Shown: positions 8,673 through 18,105, counted from the first letter of the stretch. The stretch is DNA of 64,000 nt from an uncultured bacterium (GCA_913063285.1 CAJXXZ010000002.1:84989-148988); one strand, 5' to 3'. Made by a program: numbers and translations. Notes: generated by a model from the sequence alone, not told the origin.

Positions 8673-9875
8673 TCAATGATTTAGTATTTTCTTATAGTCG
8701 TGAAAGTGATTTAAAACATGAACAGACCCCTTGATTACACATAACAATGGATCTTGCGCTGTGTAAACTTTTAATCCAAGTTCTTCAGAAAATAAGCGCT
8801 CTATATAAGGAATTAAAGCTCCACCTCCGCTTAGCATTATACCTGAGTTAGCAATATCTGATGAAACTTCAGGATTTGTATCCTCTAAAACATTACGAAT
8901 TGCTTTGATTATTTCATCAAATACCGGACGTAAACTGCAAATTATCTGAGAAGAAAACAACTCTATTTCTCGTGGACGTGTGGCTGCTCTATCAAATCCA
9001 CGAATTTTTAACATTTTATTTTTTGCTAATTCAAAATCAGAGTAGTTATTAGTATTTTTGCGCATATATAGGTCTACTGATTCAAAATCTTCAAGAGTAA
9101 ATCCTTCATCTATATTAGAATAACCTAAATTTTCAACTATCTTGCGTTCATTCACTACCTCTTCCACTTCTGCTCTTTCTGGTAAAATTGCAGCTCCTAT
9201 TAAAATTTTAATTCTTTCCGCTGTATATTCTCCAATTGTCATCTGAAATTTATCTCTAATATACTCCATAATACATGTATCCATTTTGTCACCTGCAAAT
9301 TTACATGAAGCAGCTTTTACTATTCCTCCAAGTGAAATAACTGCTATCTCAGTTGTACCACCTCCTATATCCACCACCATAGATCCTTGTGGAGCACCGA
9401 CTGGTAGTCCTGCTCCAATAGCGGCGGCCATAGGCTCATCTAATAAAAACACACTTCTTGCACCAGCACTATATGCTGCATCAATTATTGCTTTGCGTTC
9501 AACTTCAGTAGCTTCAGCTGGTACTGCAATTAATACTCTTGGAGCTATTAAGCTCTTATGAGCATCAGTTCTTTCGATAAAATGCTTAATCATTGCTTTT
9601 GCAATATTAAAATCTCCAATCACTCCATCTTTCATAGGACGAACAGCTCTAGTATTTTTGGGCGTACGTCCAAGCATCTGTTTGGCATATCCACCAACAG
9701 CAAGTACCTTAGACTCACCATCTGCTTCTTGTATAGCAACTACAGAAGGCTCATTAATTAGTTTGTTATCATCAGTCCAGATTACCGTATTTGCAGTACC
9801 AAGATCTATAACAACACTTCTAGAAAAACTGCTCATAAATTTGTCTGGCAAATTTCCAATTTTGGAAAAAATCAT
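8673..9875 (-). CDS. mreB: Actin-like cell-shape protein MreB, with an internal insertion
   Basis: ATP-binding actin homologue that directs lateral wall synthesis. Seen: phosphate 1 motif VIDLGTANT (22-30), phosphate 2 motif VVDIGGGTTEIAV (167-179), adenosine-loop motif LSGGGALI near the C-terminus, and the hydrophobic N-terminal region MIFSKIGNLP. Most MreBs have about 345 residues; this has 400. The excess is mostly around residues 240-290, between IKILIGAA and the ATRPREIEL segment, where E. coli MreB has only about 30 residues. Core motifs are intact, so the protein should be functional. First gene of the minus-strand cluster. Confidence 0.95.
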   Translation of the reverse strand: MIFSKIGNLPDKFMSSFSRSVVIDLGTANTVIWTDDNKLINEPSVVAIQEADGESKVLAVGGYAKQMLGRTPKNTRAVRPMKDGVIGDFNIAKAMIKHFIERTDAHKSLIAPRVLIAVPAEATEVERKAIIDAAYSAGARSVFLLDEPMAAAIGAGLPVGAPQGSMVVDIGGGTTEIAVISLGGIVKAASCKFAGDKMDTCIMEYIRDKFQMTIGEYTAERIKILIGAAILPERAEVEEVVNERKIVENLGYSNIDEGFTLEDFESVDLYMRKNTNNYSDFELAKNKMLKIRGFDRAATRPREIELFSSQIICSLRPVFDEIIKAIRNVLEDTNPEVSSDIANSGIMLSGGGALIPYIERLFSEELGLKVYTAQDPLLCVIKGSVHVLNHFHDYKKILNH

Positions 9876-9987
9876 ATATTTTTATAATATCATTTCTTTT
9901 AACTTTTTGTCAATAATTTGATGTATTACATTAATAATTAATTTAATGTTGAATTAAACTATCTATCAAGTAAACTCTTTATAAAGA

Positions 9988-10302
9988 ATGCGCTGTAAAT
10001 CCATATGTTCTGTAAAGATTTTTCGAGAAATTAAGCTCTGCAGACCTATATTTTTTGATCACTTTGTTGTACGAGTAATGCCAAGTACTGAGATGTCTCT
10101 TGGAATAATTACTAGCAAAAAAAATGGAAATGCAGTTGTTAGAAATCGTATTAAGCGAAGAATTAGACATGCATTTATGTGTGCTACTTACCAAAACAGT
10201 AAAGTCAAGACGCAGAGAGTATTAATAATTACAAAAAAAAGCACTTTAACTGCAAATTTTTCTACGATAGTAAAAAACTTGATGTATGCAATTTCAAAGT
10301 AA
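9988..10302 (+). CDS. rnpA: Ribonuclease P protein component
   Basis: Protein subunit of RNase P, which matures tRNA 5' ends. The RNR signature is unmistakable at residues 43-60 (SKKNGNAVVRNRIKRRIR). At 104 residues the length is normal. rpmH (L34), usually immediately upstream, is absent from the 112 bases between mreB and this gene. It is divergent from mreB and 49 bases ahead of rpmA. Confidence 0.9.
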   Translation: MRCKSICSVKIFREIKLCRPIFFDHFVVRVMPSTEMSLGIITSKKNGNAVVRNRIKRRIRHAFMCATYQNSKVKTQRVLIITKKSTLTANFSTIVKNLMYAISK

Positions 10303-10351
10303 ATATTGAAATACTGAATCATTTGACATATAATTTATTAAAGAGGTTTAT

Positions 10352-10615
10352 ATGGCACAGAAAAAAGCTGGAGGTAGTACAAAGAACGGAAGAGATTCAT
10401 GCGGAAAGCGTTTGGGAGTTAAAGTTTTTGGTGGAGAGAAAACAATGCCTGGATGTATAATTGTAAGACAGCGTGGAACAAAATTTTATCCAGGATCTGG
10501 CATGGGCATTGGAAAAGATCATACTCTATATGCATTAATAGAAGGAACAGTTCAATTTTCTCGAAAACATAATAGATCAAGATTAAGATCCTTTGTAAGT
10601 ATTTTGCCTCAATAA
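10352..10615 (+). CDS. rpmA: 50S ribosomal protein L27
   Basis: Large-subunit protein whose N-terminus reaches the peptidyl-transferase centre. The 87-residue product has the canonical opening ([16 protein letters not shown]) and the core [20 protein letters not shown]. An AAAGAGG ribosome-binding site lies seven bases before the ATG. rplU (L21), its usual upstream partner, is not here. Confidence 0.97.
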   Translation: MAQKKAGGSTKNGRDSCGKRLGVKVFGGEKTMPGCIIVRQRGTKFYPGSGMGIGKDHTLYALIEGTVQFSRKHNRSRLRSFVSILPQ

Positions 10616-11392
10616 ATATTATGTATAATTATATATAAATGAATCACTAAGATGATAGACAAATATAAATGAATAGAAAAAAATTATGAATCAAACTATA
10701 TTAGTCGTAGTAAAAACTTATCTATTTTAAAATAAAAAATAAAATAAAGTGACTGTTAATAAAAAAATAATTAGATGAAATAATATTTATAAATATTTTG
10801 GTAAAAGCTTAAATAATCATTAAATACAAAAAATTCAATAAATTGCTCTTTTGTAAATCAAAAATTATCTTATAAGTTATACAGTTTATATAAGCTAAGC
10901 TAAGCTAAGCTAAGCTAAGCTAAACTAAACTAAAATAAAATGAAATGAAATAATATATAATTAAAATTATTAATCAATATAAAACAACTTTTAAAATCAA
11001 AATTAATACTATTATAGCAAAAAATATTAGATTTAAATTGACAATATATCTTATGTAATATTAAAATTTGACATTTGTTTTCAATTGCAAAAAATAAAAA
11101 TTTAAATGAAGAGGCTAAATATTACAAATTAATTAAATAAAAAAATATCTAAAACAATCAACCTGCTAATCTTAAAAATATGTATAGATATACCATACCT
11201 GCAAATATTGTTATATACATAAGGTATTTACTTATATCAAAAATCAGATAGTAGCTAAGAATTGCAAAAATTAGTAGATATAGCATGTGTATATACTATA
11301 ATAATTACATAAATAAAATATTAATATTTGATTTTAATAAAATATTCAATTAGGTTATTGTTTTTTTTCAAAATAAAATATATAATGCATCA
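10616..11392 (+). other. 777-base AT-rich spacer containing a microsatellite
   Basis: No gene recognised. The only structure is the pentanucleotide repeat at 10891-10950, annotated separately. A promoter for rpmJ may lie in the last 60 bases. Confidence 0.5.
10891..10950 (+). repeat. Degenerating pentanucleotide tandem repeat
   Basis: Six perfect TAAGC units are followed by two TAAAC, two TAAAA and two TGAAA units. The period of five is kept while the unit changes stepwise, as expected for a microsatellite that expanded and is now decaying at one end. Confidence 0.9.
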
Positions 11393-11518
11393 ATGAAAGT
11401 AGCTAGTTCACTCAAAACATTAAAATTGAGACATAAAGCATGTCAAGTCGTTCGTAGACGTGGTCGAGTATATGTTATCAATAAAGTAAAACCTAGATAT
11501 AAGGCAAGGCAGGGATGA
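11393..11518 (+). CDS. rpmJ: 50S ribosomal protein L36
   Basis: A 41-residue ribosomal protein with the alphaproteobacterial L36 pattern: [20 protein letters not shown] at the start and [10 protein letters not shown], then a KPRYKARQG ending. It binds zinc in many bacteria; here only one Cys (residue 17) is seen, so this is a C- (zinc-free) form. Its TGA stop overlaps the ATG of the next gene (ATGA). The start was located by counting back from the stop, so its exact base could be off by one. Confidence 0.95.
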   Translation: MKVASSLKTLKLRHKACQVVRRRGRVYVINKVKPRYKARQG

Positions 11519-11931
11519 CACGAAAATTTGATGAAAACAATTCATATGTGCAAGTTTTATTATGCATATGTAGAGCTAAACAACTTGCTAACTATGCACA
11601 AAGTGAAATTGCAACAACAAGTCAAAAGCGTGCATATATAGCATATAATGAAATGTCAAAGAATTTACTAAACACCAGTGATTTGTGGGAAGAAGCTATG
11701 CACCAAATTCAAACAAAAAATAATGTAATTTTAGACGATGCTTCCATTTTACATAGCTATGACCTTGCCGATGAAGAATCATATTTAGATGATTACAATG
11801 TTAGTTTAAAACCTGAAAATAATGAGGAAGAGTTAGTAAATTTGCAAAGTGAAGATAATGAAAATGAAATTGATGAATTTGATGATGAAGAAATAAATAA
11901 TAATGATGCGATTGAAAATGATGATTTATAG
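11515..11931 (+). CDS. rpoZ: Possible RNA polymerase omega subunit (divergent), acidic tail
   Basis: The first 55 residues resemble the omega pattern: a [20 protein letters not shown] stretch where omega has a hydrophobic helix followed by R-A-(R/K)-Q-L, then [13 protein letters not shown] where omega has the A-L-x-E-I-A region. The rest (about 70-138) is extremely acidic and has no counterpart in typical omega (60-130 residues). It is coupled to rpmJ by a four-base overlap. If not omega, it is an unknown acidic protein. Medium-low confidence. Confidence 0.5.
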   Translation: MTRKFDENNSYVQVLLCICRAKQLANYAQSEIATTSQKRAYIAYNEMSKNLLNTSDLWEEAMHQIQTKNNVILDDASILHSYDLADEESYLDDYNVSLKPENNEEELVNLQSEDNENEIDEFDDEEINNNDAIENDDL

Positions 11932-12490
11932 ATAAATGTATTTTAGAAAAATATGAATAAAATCAGAAAAAATAAAACAACAAAATTACAGATTAAAACT
12001 ATATTCAATATTAGAAAAAATTACTTTACTAAAAATAAGATTACATTTTAAAAAATATAAGAAAGATAGTATCTTATATAAGAAAGATAGTGTTTGCTTA
12101 TTTGAATTAATTAACATTAAATACATATAAATTGATTTAAATGATTCTATTTTGATTTTTATGTGAAATTTATTGCAAACTGAAAATTTATTGCAAACTG
12201 AAATTTTTATATTTAAACACAAGTAATGAATTTAAAATATTTGAGGTGATATAAAAAACACACAATAAAGAGAGTGATGATTGTTTTTCAAATTCATCTG
12301 TTTTTATATCAACTGTTGTTTATAAATTCACAGAATTAATATATATTTGTACTTTAATATATACAAATTATTAATTTTAAGAATAAAAATTTCGTAAATG
12401 AGCTTATGTGTATCAGTGAATATTATATTATATAACAACCTTACAGAAAAAATTATTTGAAATAATGTTTTATATATTGCAATAGATATA
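11932..12490 (+). other. AT-rich spacer with short direct repeats
   Basis: No gene. A 15-base repeat TATAAGAAAGATAGT occurs at 12056-12070 and 12077-12091, and AAATTTATTGCAAACTGAAA occurs at 12166-12185 and 12184-12203. A 78-codon open frame on the minus strand over 11986-12222 is made of these repeats and is not considered a gene. Confidence 0.6.
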
Positions 12491-12519
12491 TTGACATTTA
12501 TCAGTATACGAATTAAAAT
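12491..12519 (+). promoter_or_regulatory. Promoter of tRNA-Asp
   Basis: A perfect -35 TTGACA (12491-12496), 17-base spacer, and -10 TAAAAT (12514-12519). Predicted transcription start about 12526, four bases before the mature tRNA. Confidence 0.75.
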
Positions 12520-12529
12520 TATTACTAAC

Positions 12530-12604
12530 GGGGGTGTAGCTCAGCACGGTTAGAGCGTTGGCTTGTCACGCCAGAGGCCGCGGGTTCAAGTCCCGTCGCT
12601 CCCG
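12530..12604 (+). tRNA. tRNA-Asp (anticodon GTC)
   Basis: All four arms can be drawn. The acceptor stem pairs GGGGGTG (12530-12536) with CGCTCCC (12597-12603), with two G-T pairs; the discriminator is G12604. The anticodon loop TTGTCAC has GTC at 12565-12567, and the T arm has GGTTCAAGT. No CCA is encoded; the sequence continues with TAAAAT, so CCA must be added enzymatically. Its high GC stands out sharply from the surroundings. Confidence 0.97.
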
Positions 12605-13004
12605 TAAAATTTAAATTTTATATCAAAATAATATTTTATACCAAAACTATAGTATGATTGTTAAAGAAATTATACTTTAGTTTTGATACTTTTTTATTAA
12701 AATGAAAAAATTAAACTAAATTCAGCAATGTTCATTTATAATTTTTCAAAATCACATTAAGGCACAATAATAATGCTATTAATAGATTTTCTTATAAAAA
12801 TTTACACTTTAAGATATTTTGTGATAAATTTAATATAAAAAAAGCTATCTTTCACTTATATCTTAATGAGTAGTTCAATTAAGTGTATCTTACATCATCA
12901 ATCTATGATGAAGTCAATTCTACTCTTATAATATAAATACATATTAGTATCAAAATATAATTATAAATTATAAGATTATTTCATTATATGAATGAAAGTT
13001 GATC
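12605..13004 (+). other. 400-base spacer between tRNA-Asp and the convergent secreted-protein gene
   Basis: Holds the terminator-like hairpin at 12640-12698. Beyond it I see nothing that can be supported. Confidence 0.5.
12640..12698 (+). terminator. Rho-independent terminator-like hairpin downstream of tRNA-Asp
   Basis: Arms ACCAAAACTATAGTAT (12640-12655) and ATACTTTAGTTTTGAT (12672-12687) pair at 14 of 16 positions around a 16-base loop, followed by a T-rich run. GC content is low, so strength is uncertain. Confidence 0.5.
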
Positions 13005-13802
13005 TCACTCACATACTTTAAAAGAAGGATTCAGTGAATCTCTGTATAAAGTTACTTTTTTCACTAATCTTAATTCACGACTTAATCGACCAGCTGCCAT
13101 TTCATGAGCTTGTATAGAAGTAGGATCTCCGCTAGTTCTTTCAACTTGAAATAATACTCTATCAAATTCCTCTCCCTCATATAATTGCCAAGTACCTGAA
13201 TTACGATTTAATTTCTCAAATTGATCTTCAGCATAATGTTTTAAAACAGGATTTTTCAGTTTCAAAAAAGAAGCATTATATCTTTTAAGCAAAGTTTTTA
13301 TATCTTCTGTTTTTAGATTTGGATTATCATTTAGCAGTTTACAAACCTGTTGACTATCCTGCTTACCAACTCGTATTTCATATAAGTAGATAAAAGGAAT
13401 TTTCTGAACATTTGGATCATAAATTTTTCTAAAATACATATCATAAAACATATTGTGTATATTTTCCTTTTGAGCCAGATACTCACAGTAAAGTTTAAAT
13501 TGATCAAGTGTTATATTTGCTTGTTTATTATTAGACAATTCATAAAATTTACTCTCAATCAAATGTTTTGGTATTGGAACCTGAGAAGCATGACTATATA
13601 GTCGATTCATAAAAGCAACTTCTTCTACACATTCTTGTCTCTTTTTAGGTAGTTTTAGAGTTTCTTTAACTTTACTAATATTCTTAACTTCTTCTTCTGT
13701 GAAAAATTGATGCCCAACCTGTACATATGAAGAACATGTAGTAATTGATATATATATTAGTGCAATAGTTTTTATAAACTTCATACGTTTTGATGATACC
13801 AT
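13005..13802 (-). CDS. Secreted protein of unknown function
   Basis: A 265-residue product. An initial basic segment and IALIYISITTCSSY (about 13-26) form a Sec signal peptide; an alternative start is Met7. The mature protein is alpha-helical and charged with no recognised motif. A helical N-terminal region followed by a WQLYEGEEFDRVLF segment and a basic end distantly recalls the layout of SurA/PpiC-type periplasmic chaperones, but no parvulin signature is visible and I do not assign it. No clear ribosome-binding site precedes either start. Confidence 0.65.
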   Translation of the reverse strand: MVSSKRMKFIKTIALIYISITTCSSYVQVGHQFFTEEEVKNISKVKETLKLPKKRQECVEEVAFMNRLYSHASQVPIPKHLIESKFYELSNNKQANITLDQFKLYCEYLAQKENIHNMFYDMYFRKIYDPNVQKIPFIYLYEIRVGKQDSQQVCKLLNDNPNLKTEDIKTLLKRYNASFLKLKNPVLKHYAEDQFEKLNRNSGTWQLYEGEEFDRVLFQVERTSGDPTSIQAHEMAAGRLSRELRLVKKVTLYRDSLNPSFKVCE

Positions 13803-13864
13803 GTTTTCATAATAATTAATATAAGATTGATTTTTTACAAAAAATATTGTATATTTATATTAAT

Positions 13865-14320
13865 ATGTATGAATACTATAAAAGTAAAATTGACTTTTAT
13901 CATAGATTAATGATTCGAGATATACTTAGTGAGATTTCTCGTGAAGGTATAAATGAACAGCAATCTATATATATTACATTTACCACAAAATATCCTGGCG
14001 TTTCAATTCCTCGATTTCTACAAGAAAAGCATACTGATAGTATGACTATTGTACTACAATATGATTTTGAAAAATTACAAGTAGATAATACCGGATTTAG
14101 TGTTGTGCTTTATTTTAATAAAAAAGCGTCAAAAATTAGAGTATCATTCTTTGCAATACAATCTTTTGTTGATATAGAATCTGACTTTTCAATCAGCTTT
14201 ACTCCTGTATCACATGAAGCATACAAATCATTACCAGATATTCAGCATGATAATTCAGTTGATAATGTAATGGAAGGAAATGTTCTATATTTTTCAAACT
14301 TTGTAAATAATAACTTGTAA
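13865..14320 (+). CDS. sspB: SspB-type ClpXP adaptor
   Basis: Delivers ssrA-tagged and other substrates to the ClpXP protease in the cytosol. The 151 residues match the alphaproteobacterial SspB fold pattern: ESIYITF-like strand (QQSIYITFTTKYPGVSIP), then MTIVLQYDFEKLQV, FSVVLYFNKKASKIRVSFFAI and a VDIESDFSISF strand. I chose ATG 13865 over an upstream in-frame TTG at 13847 that would add six residues. The C-terminal tail lacks a clear XB motif for ClpX, though it is acidic. It is divergent from the secreted-protein gene at 13005. Confidence 0.85.
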   Translation: MYEYYKSKIDFYHRLMIRDILSEISREGINEQQSIYITFTTKYPGVSIPRFLQEKHTDSMTIVLQYDFEKLQVDNTGFSVVLYFNKKASKIRVSFFAIQSFVDIESDFSISFTPVSHEAYKSLPDIQHDNSVDNVMEGNVLYFSNFVNNNL

Positions 14321-14380
14321 AATTTAAATGATTATAATACAAATAATTTCTAACTTACAAAATTCATATAAATCAAACTT

Positions 14381-14941
14381 CTATTTGAATAGACGAATAC
14401 CACAAGCTACTTCAAAAATTATCTGTCTATATCGAACATTATATTTCTTTTTTTCTTGTGCAAACAAATCCATACTACACCTTAATTGTGAGTAAAATCT
14501 AGATCCAATAATTGATCCTCCTATAGAAAAATATGAAGTTATTGCTTCGTTTGCTTTTAATTTTATAAGATAATCTAATCCCAAACCAGCAAATAATATA
14601 TATTTATAATTATTTTGCTTAAATATAGTGTATCCTGAATTTAAAGATATTCTTCCAAAAAAAGATCCTGCATCTTTAACCTCTTTACCTTTTAGTTTGA
14701 GTACAGAATCAAAAAGATAGCCAAATTCACAAAGTAGAAGAAATGCAATTTTTTCATAAAATTTAACTACATTGAAATTAGCTGCAAGTGAATGATAACG
14801 CATATCATCAAATTCTTTAATATATGAATCATCTTTATTAATTTTTGAAGTATTATGAAATGCTCTCGATCCACAAATACCAAGATTATAATCAAATGCA
14901 TTCGAAGTACACATTAAGATTAGTAATGCAAATATTATCAT
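14381..14941 (-). CDS. Putative outer-membrane beta-barrel protein
   Basis: A 186-residue product with signal peptide MIIFALLILMCTSNAFDY and alternating amphipathic strands ending in strands like SIGGSIIGSRFYSQLRCSMDLF and IIFEVACGIRLFK. This suggests a small eight-stranded barrel like the porin/opacity family, though the last residue is Lys, with Phe second last, instead of the usual terminal aromatic. Its start overlaps the stop of the secreted Nudix-like gene by four bases, so the two are coexpressed and may act together at the surface. Confidence 0.6.
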   Translation of the reverse strand: MIIFALLILMCTSNAFDYNLGICGSRAFHNTSKINKDDSYIKEFDDMRYHSLAANFNVVKFYEKIAFLLLCEFGYLFDSVLKLKGKEVKDAGSFFGRISLNSGYTIFKQNNYKYILFAGLGLDYLIKLKANEAITSYFSIGGSIIGSRFYSQLRCSMDLFAQEKKKYNVRYRQIIFEVACGIRLFK

Positions 14942-16005
14942 TTAGTCTTATTGAATAATTCTAGAAAGGCTTTAGATAGAGGTTTTTGATGTCTTTTTTG
15001 TACCACGTAATATTCACCAGTTTGAGGATGAAGCTGTTTTAATCTAGAATCATGACCTGGTGGTTTTTGGGAATGATATCTCTTATTACCTTTTTCATCA
15101 AATAGTATATTCTTGACTTTAAACCAGCCAATAGCACTTTTTTCTTGTGTTCCTAATATAGGTGCTACTTGACTTCTTTCCTGAAGATATAGTTTTGGTG
15201 CATCTTTGTTATACTTTACCGATAAAATATATGATGCATTCATATTTTTTCTTTTGGTTAGATCTTGATTGTATTCATCATATGCAGTCAGTCTTCTATT
15301 AAATATCTTTAATAGCTTATTTATTCTTTCATTTCTATCTTTCTGACTCATTTTAGATAATTCATCTGCAGTTTTGTATTCTATTCCATCTACGAAAATT
15401 ATACCAGCTGACTCTTCCCACATTTCTCGAAATGCAGCTTCTACCATATGCTCTCTAGATCCACCAGGAACTGAATCTATTAAACCTCCAAAATCAGTTA
15501 GAATTTTTTGATCTGTCTTACCATTATCTTTACCTTCGCCAAAAGCAAGTAGTACAACTAAATCCCCATCCTCATCAACCGATATTATAGTAACACCTGC
15601 ACTTCTCCATTTGTGTTCAATGCTCACTTTTGCCTCAGGATTATCTCGATCAGAAAACTTTAAATTCTTAGTAATATTTTGATAATTATATTTTTTAAAG
15701 TAATTTTTTCTTTCCTCTTCATTCGTAATTGCAATTATAGATGATGAGAATTGTGGTAAATTATTTCCACTATTTGTTTGTGGTGGTTGTTGTGAATTGT
15801 TTCCAAAATTTGTTTGTGGAGGTTGTTTTGAATTGTTTCCAAAATTTGTTTGTGGAGGTTGTTTATCTGTATCTAATTTTGAACTACTAAGTACATTATG
15901 TATTAAATCATCATTTTCAAAGTTAAATGCTGAACGGCAAAAAGTACTTTGTGTTATACAAAAGATATATAAAAGATGTTTTATAAATTTTTTTAAATTA
16001 AACAT
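14938..16005 (-). CDS. Secreted Nudix-like hydrolase with N-terminal proline/glutamine repeats
   Basis: A 355-residue product. Order: signal peptide (MFNLKKFIKHLLYIFCITQS, cleaved near 22-26), three 12-residue repeats of the form (K/Q)QPPQTN(F/S)GNN at 48-83, a linker, and a Nudix-like domain from about 130 to 340. The Nudix box is seen around 181-202: GGSREHMVEAAFREMWEESA, giving REMWEE for the metal-binding glutamates; the usual Gly six positions before the first Glu is displaced. Nudix enzymes cleave nucleoside diphosphate derivatives; export is unusual and points to action in the periplasm, outside the cell or in a host. Coexpressed with the barrel-like protein at 14381. Substrate unknown. 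Confidence 0.75.
   Translation of the reverse strand: MFNLKKFIKHLLYIFCITQSTFCRSAFNFENDDLIHNVLSSSKLDTDKQPPQTNFGNNSKQPPQTNFGNNSQQPPQTNSGNNLPQFSSSIIAITNEEERKNYFKKYNYQNITKNLKFSDRDNPEAKVSIEHKWRSAGVTIISVDEDGDLVVLLAFGEGKDNGKTDQKILTDFGGLIDSVPGGSREHMVEAAFREMWEESAGIIFVDGIEYKTADELSKMSQKDRNERINKLLKIFNRRLTAYDEYNQDLTKRKNMNASYILSVKYNKDAPKLYLQERSQVAPILGTQEKSAIGWFKVKNILFDEKGNKRYHSQKPPGHDSRLKQLHPQTGEYYVVQKRHQKPLSKAFLELFNKTK
15759..15866 (-). repeat. Three 36-bp in-frame tandem repeats in the Nudix-like gene
   Basis: Units at 15831-15866, 15795-15830 and 15759-15794, the first two almost identical and the third diverged. Each encodes a 12-residue Pro/Gln/Asn-rich unit just after the signal peptide. Confidence 0.9.
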
Positions 16006-16112
16006 ATAATAAGAAATTATAATATATTCTCAACAAACAAGCAATGAAAAAGTAATAAATTTTATCTATACATTCTTTACAGAATAGCTGAAAGAGTCTA
16101 ACCTTAAATCAC

Positions 16113-18074
16113 ATGAATATTCATCAATTATCGACTTCTTTGAGATTTCTTTCACTTGCTATGGTTCAAAATGCTAATTCTGGACATATTGGATTACCTC
16201 TTGGAATGGCAGATGTATGCGCTGTTTTATGGAGTAAACACTTAAGATGGACAAAATATGCTTCAAAGTTAATTGATAAAGATAGATTTATACTTTCTGC
16301 TGGCCACGGATCAGCACTTTTATATTCACTACTACATCTTTTTGGTGATGCTACGATAAATGATTTAAAAAACTTTAGAAATAGCTGCAAAACTCCTGGA
16401 CATCCAGAACTAAACTGTATAAATGGTGTAGAATTAACAACAGGGCCTCTTGGGCAAGGTCTTGCATGGGGTATTGGTATGGCAAAAGCAGCAATGATTA
16501 ATATGCAAAATGCAAATATTTCAAAACATAATGAACATAATATTCAGCCTAAAGTTTATATACTATGTAGTGATGGATGTCTTATGGAAGGTATATCACA
16601 TGAAGCTGCTTCTTTAGCTGGATTATGGCAATTAAATAATATAATCGTACTATGGGATGATAATGAAGTAACTATCGATGGTAACACAAGTTTATCAGTC
16701 TTCGATGATACTGTCATGCGATTTAAATCTTATAGATGGAATGTATTTGAATGTAATGGACATGATTTAGCAGATATAGATCAAGCAATTTTATTGGCAA
16801 AGCAAAGTACAAAACCAGCTTTAATTCGATGTAAAACTATAATAGGATACGGACTTTCTTGTGCTGGATCACATCTTGCTCATGGAAATAATATTGATCA
16901 AAATGAGTATGAAAAAATGCAACAAAAGTTTAAATGGCCTCATGCTGCATTTGAAATACCAAAAGATGTATATAAAATGTGTGATGAAAGAAGTATGAAA
17001 GTATTTCAGCAAATTAATGGTGATAACTGTAAATATTCGTCTATATCAAGAATAAAATTAGATGACACTTTAAAAAGTAGTATGATTACTGATAAATCTT
17101 TATCAACTAGAGAATCATCATCAATTATATTAAATGAAATAGTTGCAAAGTTTAAAAATGTATGGATAGGATCTGCAGATTTAGGAAAATCCACTGGTAC
17201 TTTTATAAGTAATGCAATTAGTGATAATCGTTATATTCATTTTGGAGTACGAGAACATGCAATGTACGCGATTATGGGAGGTTTTGCATTATATTTTAAA
17301 GATGATTTTACAATTAAAACTATATCTTCAACATTTTTAGTATTTTCAGATTATGCCAGACCAGCAATTCGACTTGCTGCATTAATGAAAGTACCTACAA
17401 TATTGATTGCATCACATGATTCAGTGGCTGTTGGTGAAGATGGACCTACACATCAACCTGTTGAGCATTTATGCAGCTTACGTGCCATACCAAACCTATA
17501 TGTTTTTAGACCCTCATGTAGTGAAGAAGTTGCTTCTGCTTACTATATTGCTTTTACGTCTAATTATCCTAGTGTTATTGCTTTAACTCGTCAGATTTTG
17601 CCAAAATTAAACTTTGCTACACAAAAAAACATATATGATGCGTCAAAAAATGGAGGATATGTACTTTATGATTCTTTACAACACAGCTTATATGATCAAG
17701 CTGAAAATATGAATACAAACTTAGAGAGAAATGCAAAACAAAATAAGTTAATTGTAATTATCGCCACGGGATCAGAAATTTTCACAGCTCTTGAAGTTGC
17801 AAAAATATTAAAATCAAAAAAATTAAATGTAAAAATCATTTCTATGCCATGTTACGAATTATTCTTACAGCAGAATCAAAAATATCAAAACGAAACTTTA
17901 GATAAAAATAATAGATGCTTATCAGTGCTTATAGAAGCTAGTAATTCAAGATTTATTGATGTTGATTTATTTTTTGGTATATCAAATTTTGGCGAATCAT
18001 GTAAAGGTGAAAAAATTATGCAGAAAAATTTTAATATAGAGAAAATTGCATCTGAAATTATTTTTAACATATAA
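16113..18074 (+). CDS. tkt: Transketolase
   Basis: Thiamine-diphosphate enzyme of the non-oxidative pentose phosphate pathway, moving two-carbon units between sugar phosphates. The 653 residues carry NSGHIGLPLG (22-31), SAGHGS (62-67), GPLGQG (111-116), the ThDP motif region SDGCLMEG (153-160) with Ser where GDG is usual, the NEVTIDG loop, and REHAM plus DSVAVGEDGPTHQPVEH in the C-terminal half. Length is normal. It supplies pentoses and erythrose phosphate in a genome that probably has little other sugar metabolism. Downstream pseudopilin genes start 31 bases later and may be cotranscribed. Confidence 0.96.
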   Translation: MNIHQLSTSLRFLSLAMVQNANSGHIGLPLGMADVCAVLWSKHLRWTKYASKLIDKDRFILSAGHGSALLYSLLHLFGDATINDLKNFRNSCKTPGHPELNCINGVELTTGPLGQGLAWGIGMAKAAMINMQNANISKHNEHNIQPKVYILCSDGCLMEGISHEAASLAGLWQLNNIIVLWDDNEVTIDGNTSLSVFDDTVMRFKSYRWNVFECNGHDLADIDQAILLAKQSTKPALIRCKTIIGYGLSCAGSHLAHGNNIDQNEYEKMQQKFKWPHAAFEIPKDVYKMCDERSMKVFQQINGDNCKYSSISRIKLDDTLKSSMITDKSLSTRESSSIILNEIVAKFKNVWIGSADLGKSTGTFISNAISDNRYIHFGVREHAMYAIMGGFALYFKDDFTIKTISSTFLVFSDYARPAIRLAALMKVPTILIASHDSVAVGEDGPTHQPVEHLCSLRAIPNLYVFRPSCSEEVASAYYIAFTSNYPSVIALTRQILPKLNFATQKNIYDASKNGGYVLYDSLQHSLYDQAENMNTNLERNAKQNKLIVIIATGSEIFTALEVAKILKSKKLNVKIISMPCYELFLQQNQKYQNETLDKNNRCLSVLIEASNSRFIDVDLFFGISNFGESCKGEKIMQKNFNIEKIASEIIFNI

Positions 18075-18105
18075 AAGTATTGATTTTCTATTAAAAAAGG
18101 TTTAG

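Noticed and set aside
9876..9987. rpmH (L34) upstream of rnpA
   Set aside because: Searched because the pair is usually adjacent; no 44-46 codon L34-like sequence is present.
10891..10950. Tandem repeat considered as a CRISPR array
   Set aside because: Units are five bases with no spacers; no CRISPR-like repeat-spacer pattern or cas gene appears anywhere in the window.
11986..12222. 78-codon open frame on the minus strand
   Set aside because: It consists of short direct repeats and AT-rich low-complexity sequence, has no ribosome-binding site, and gives a protein of mostly Ile, Phe and Lys.
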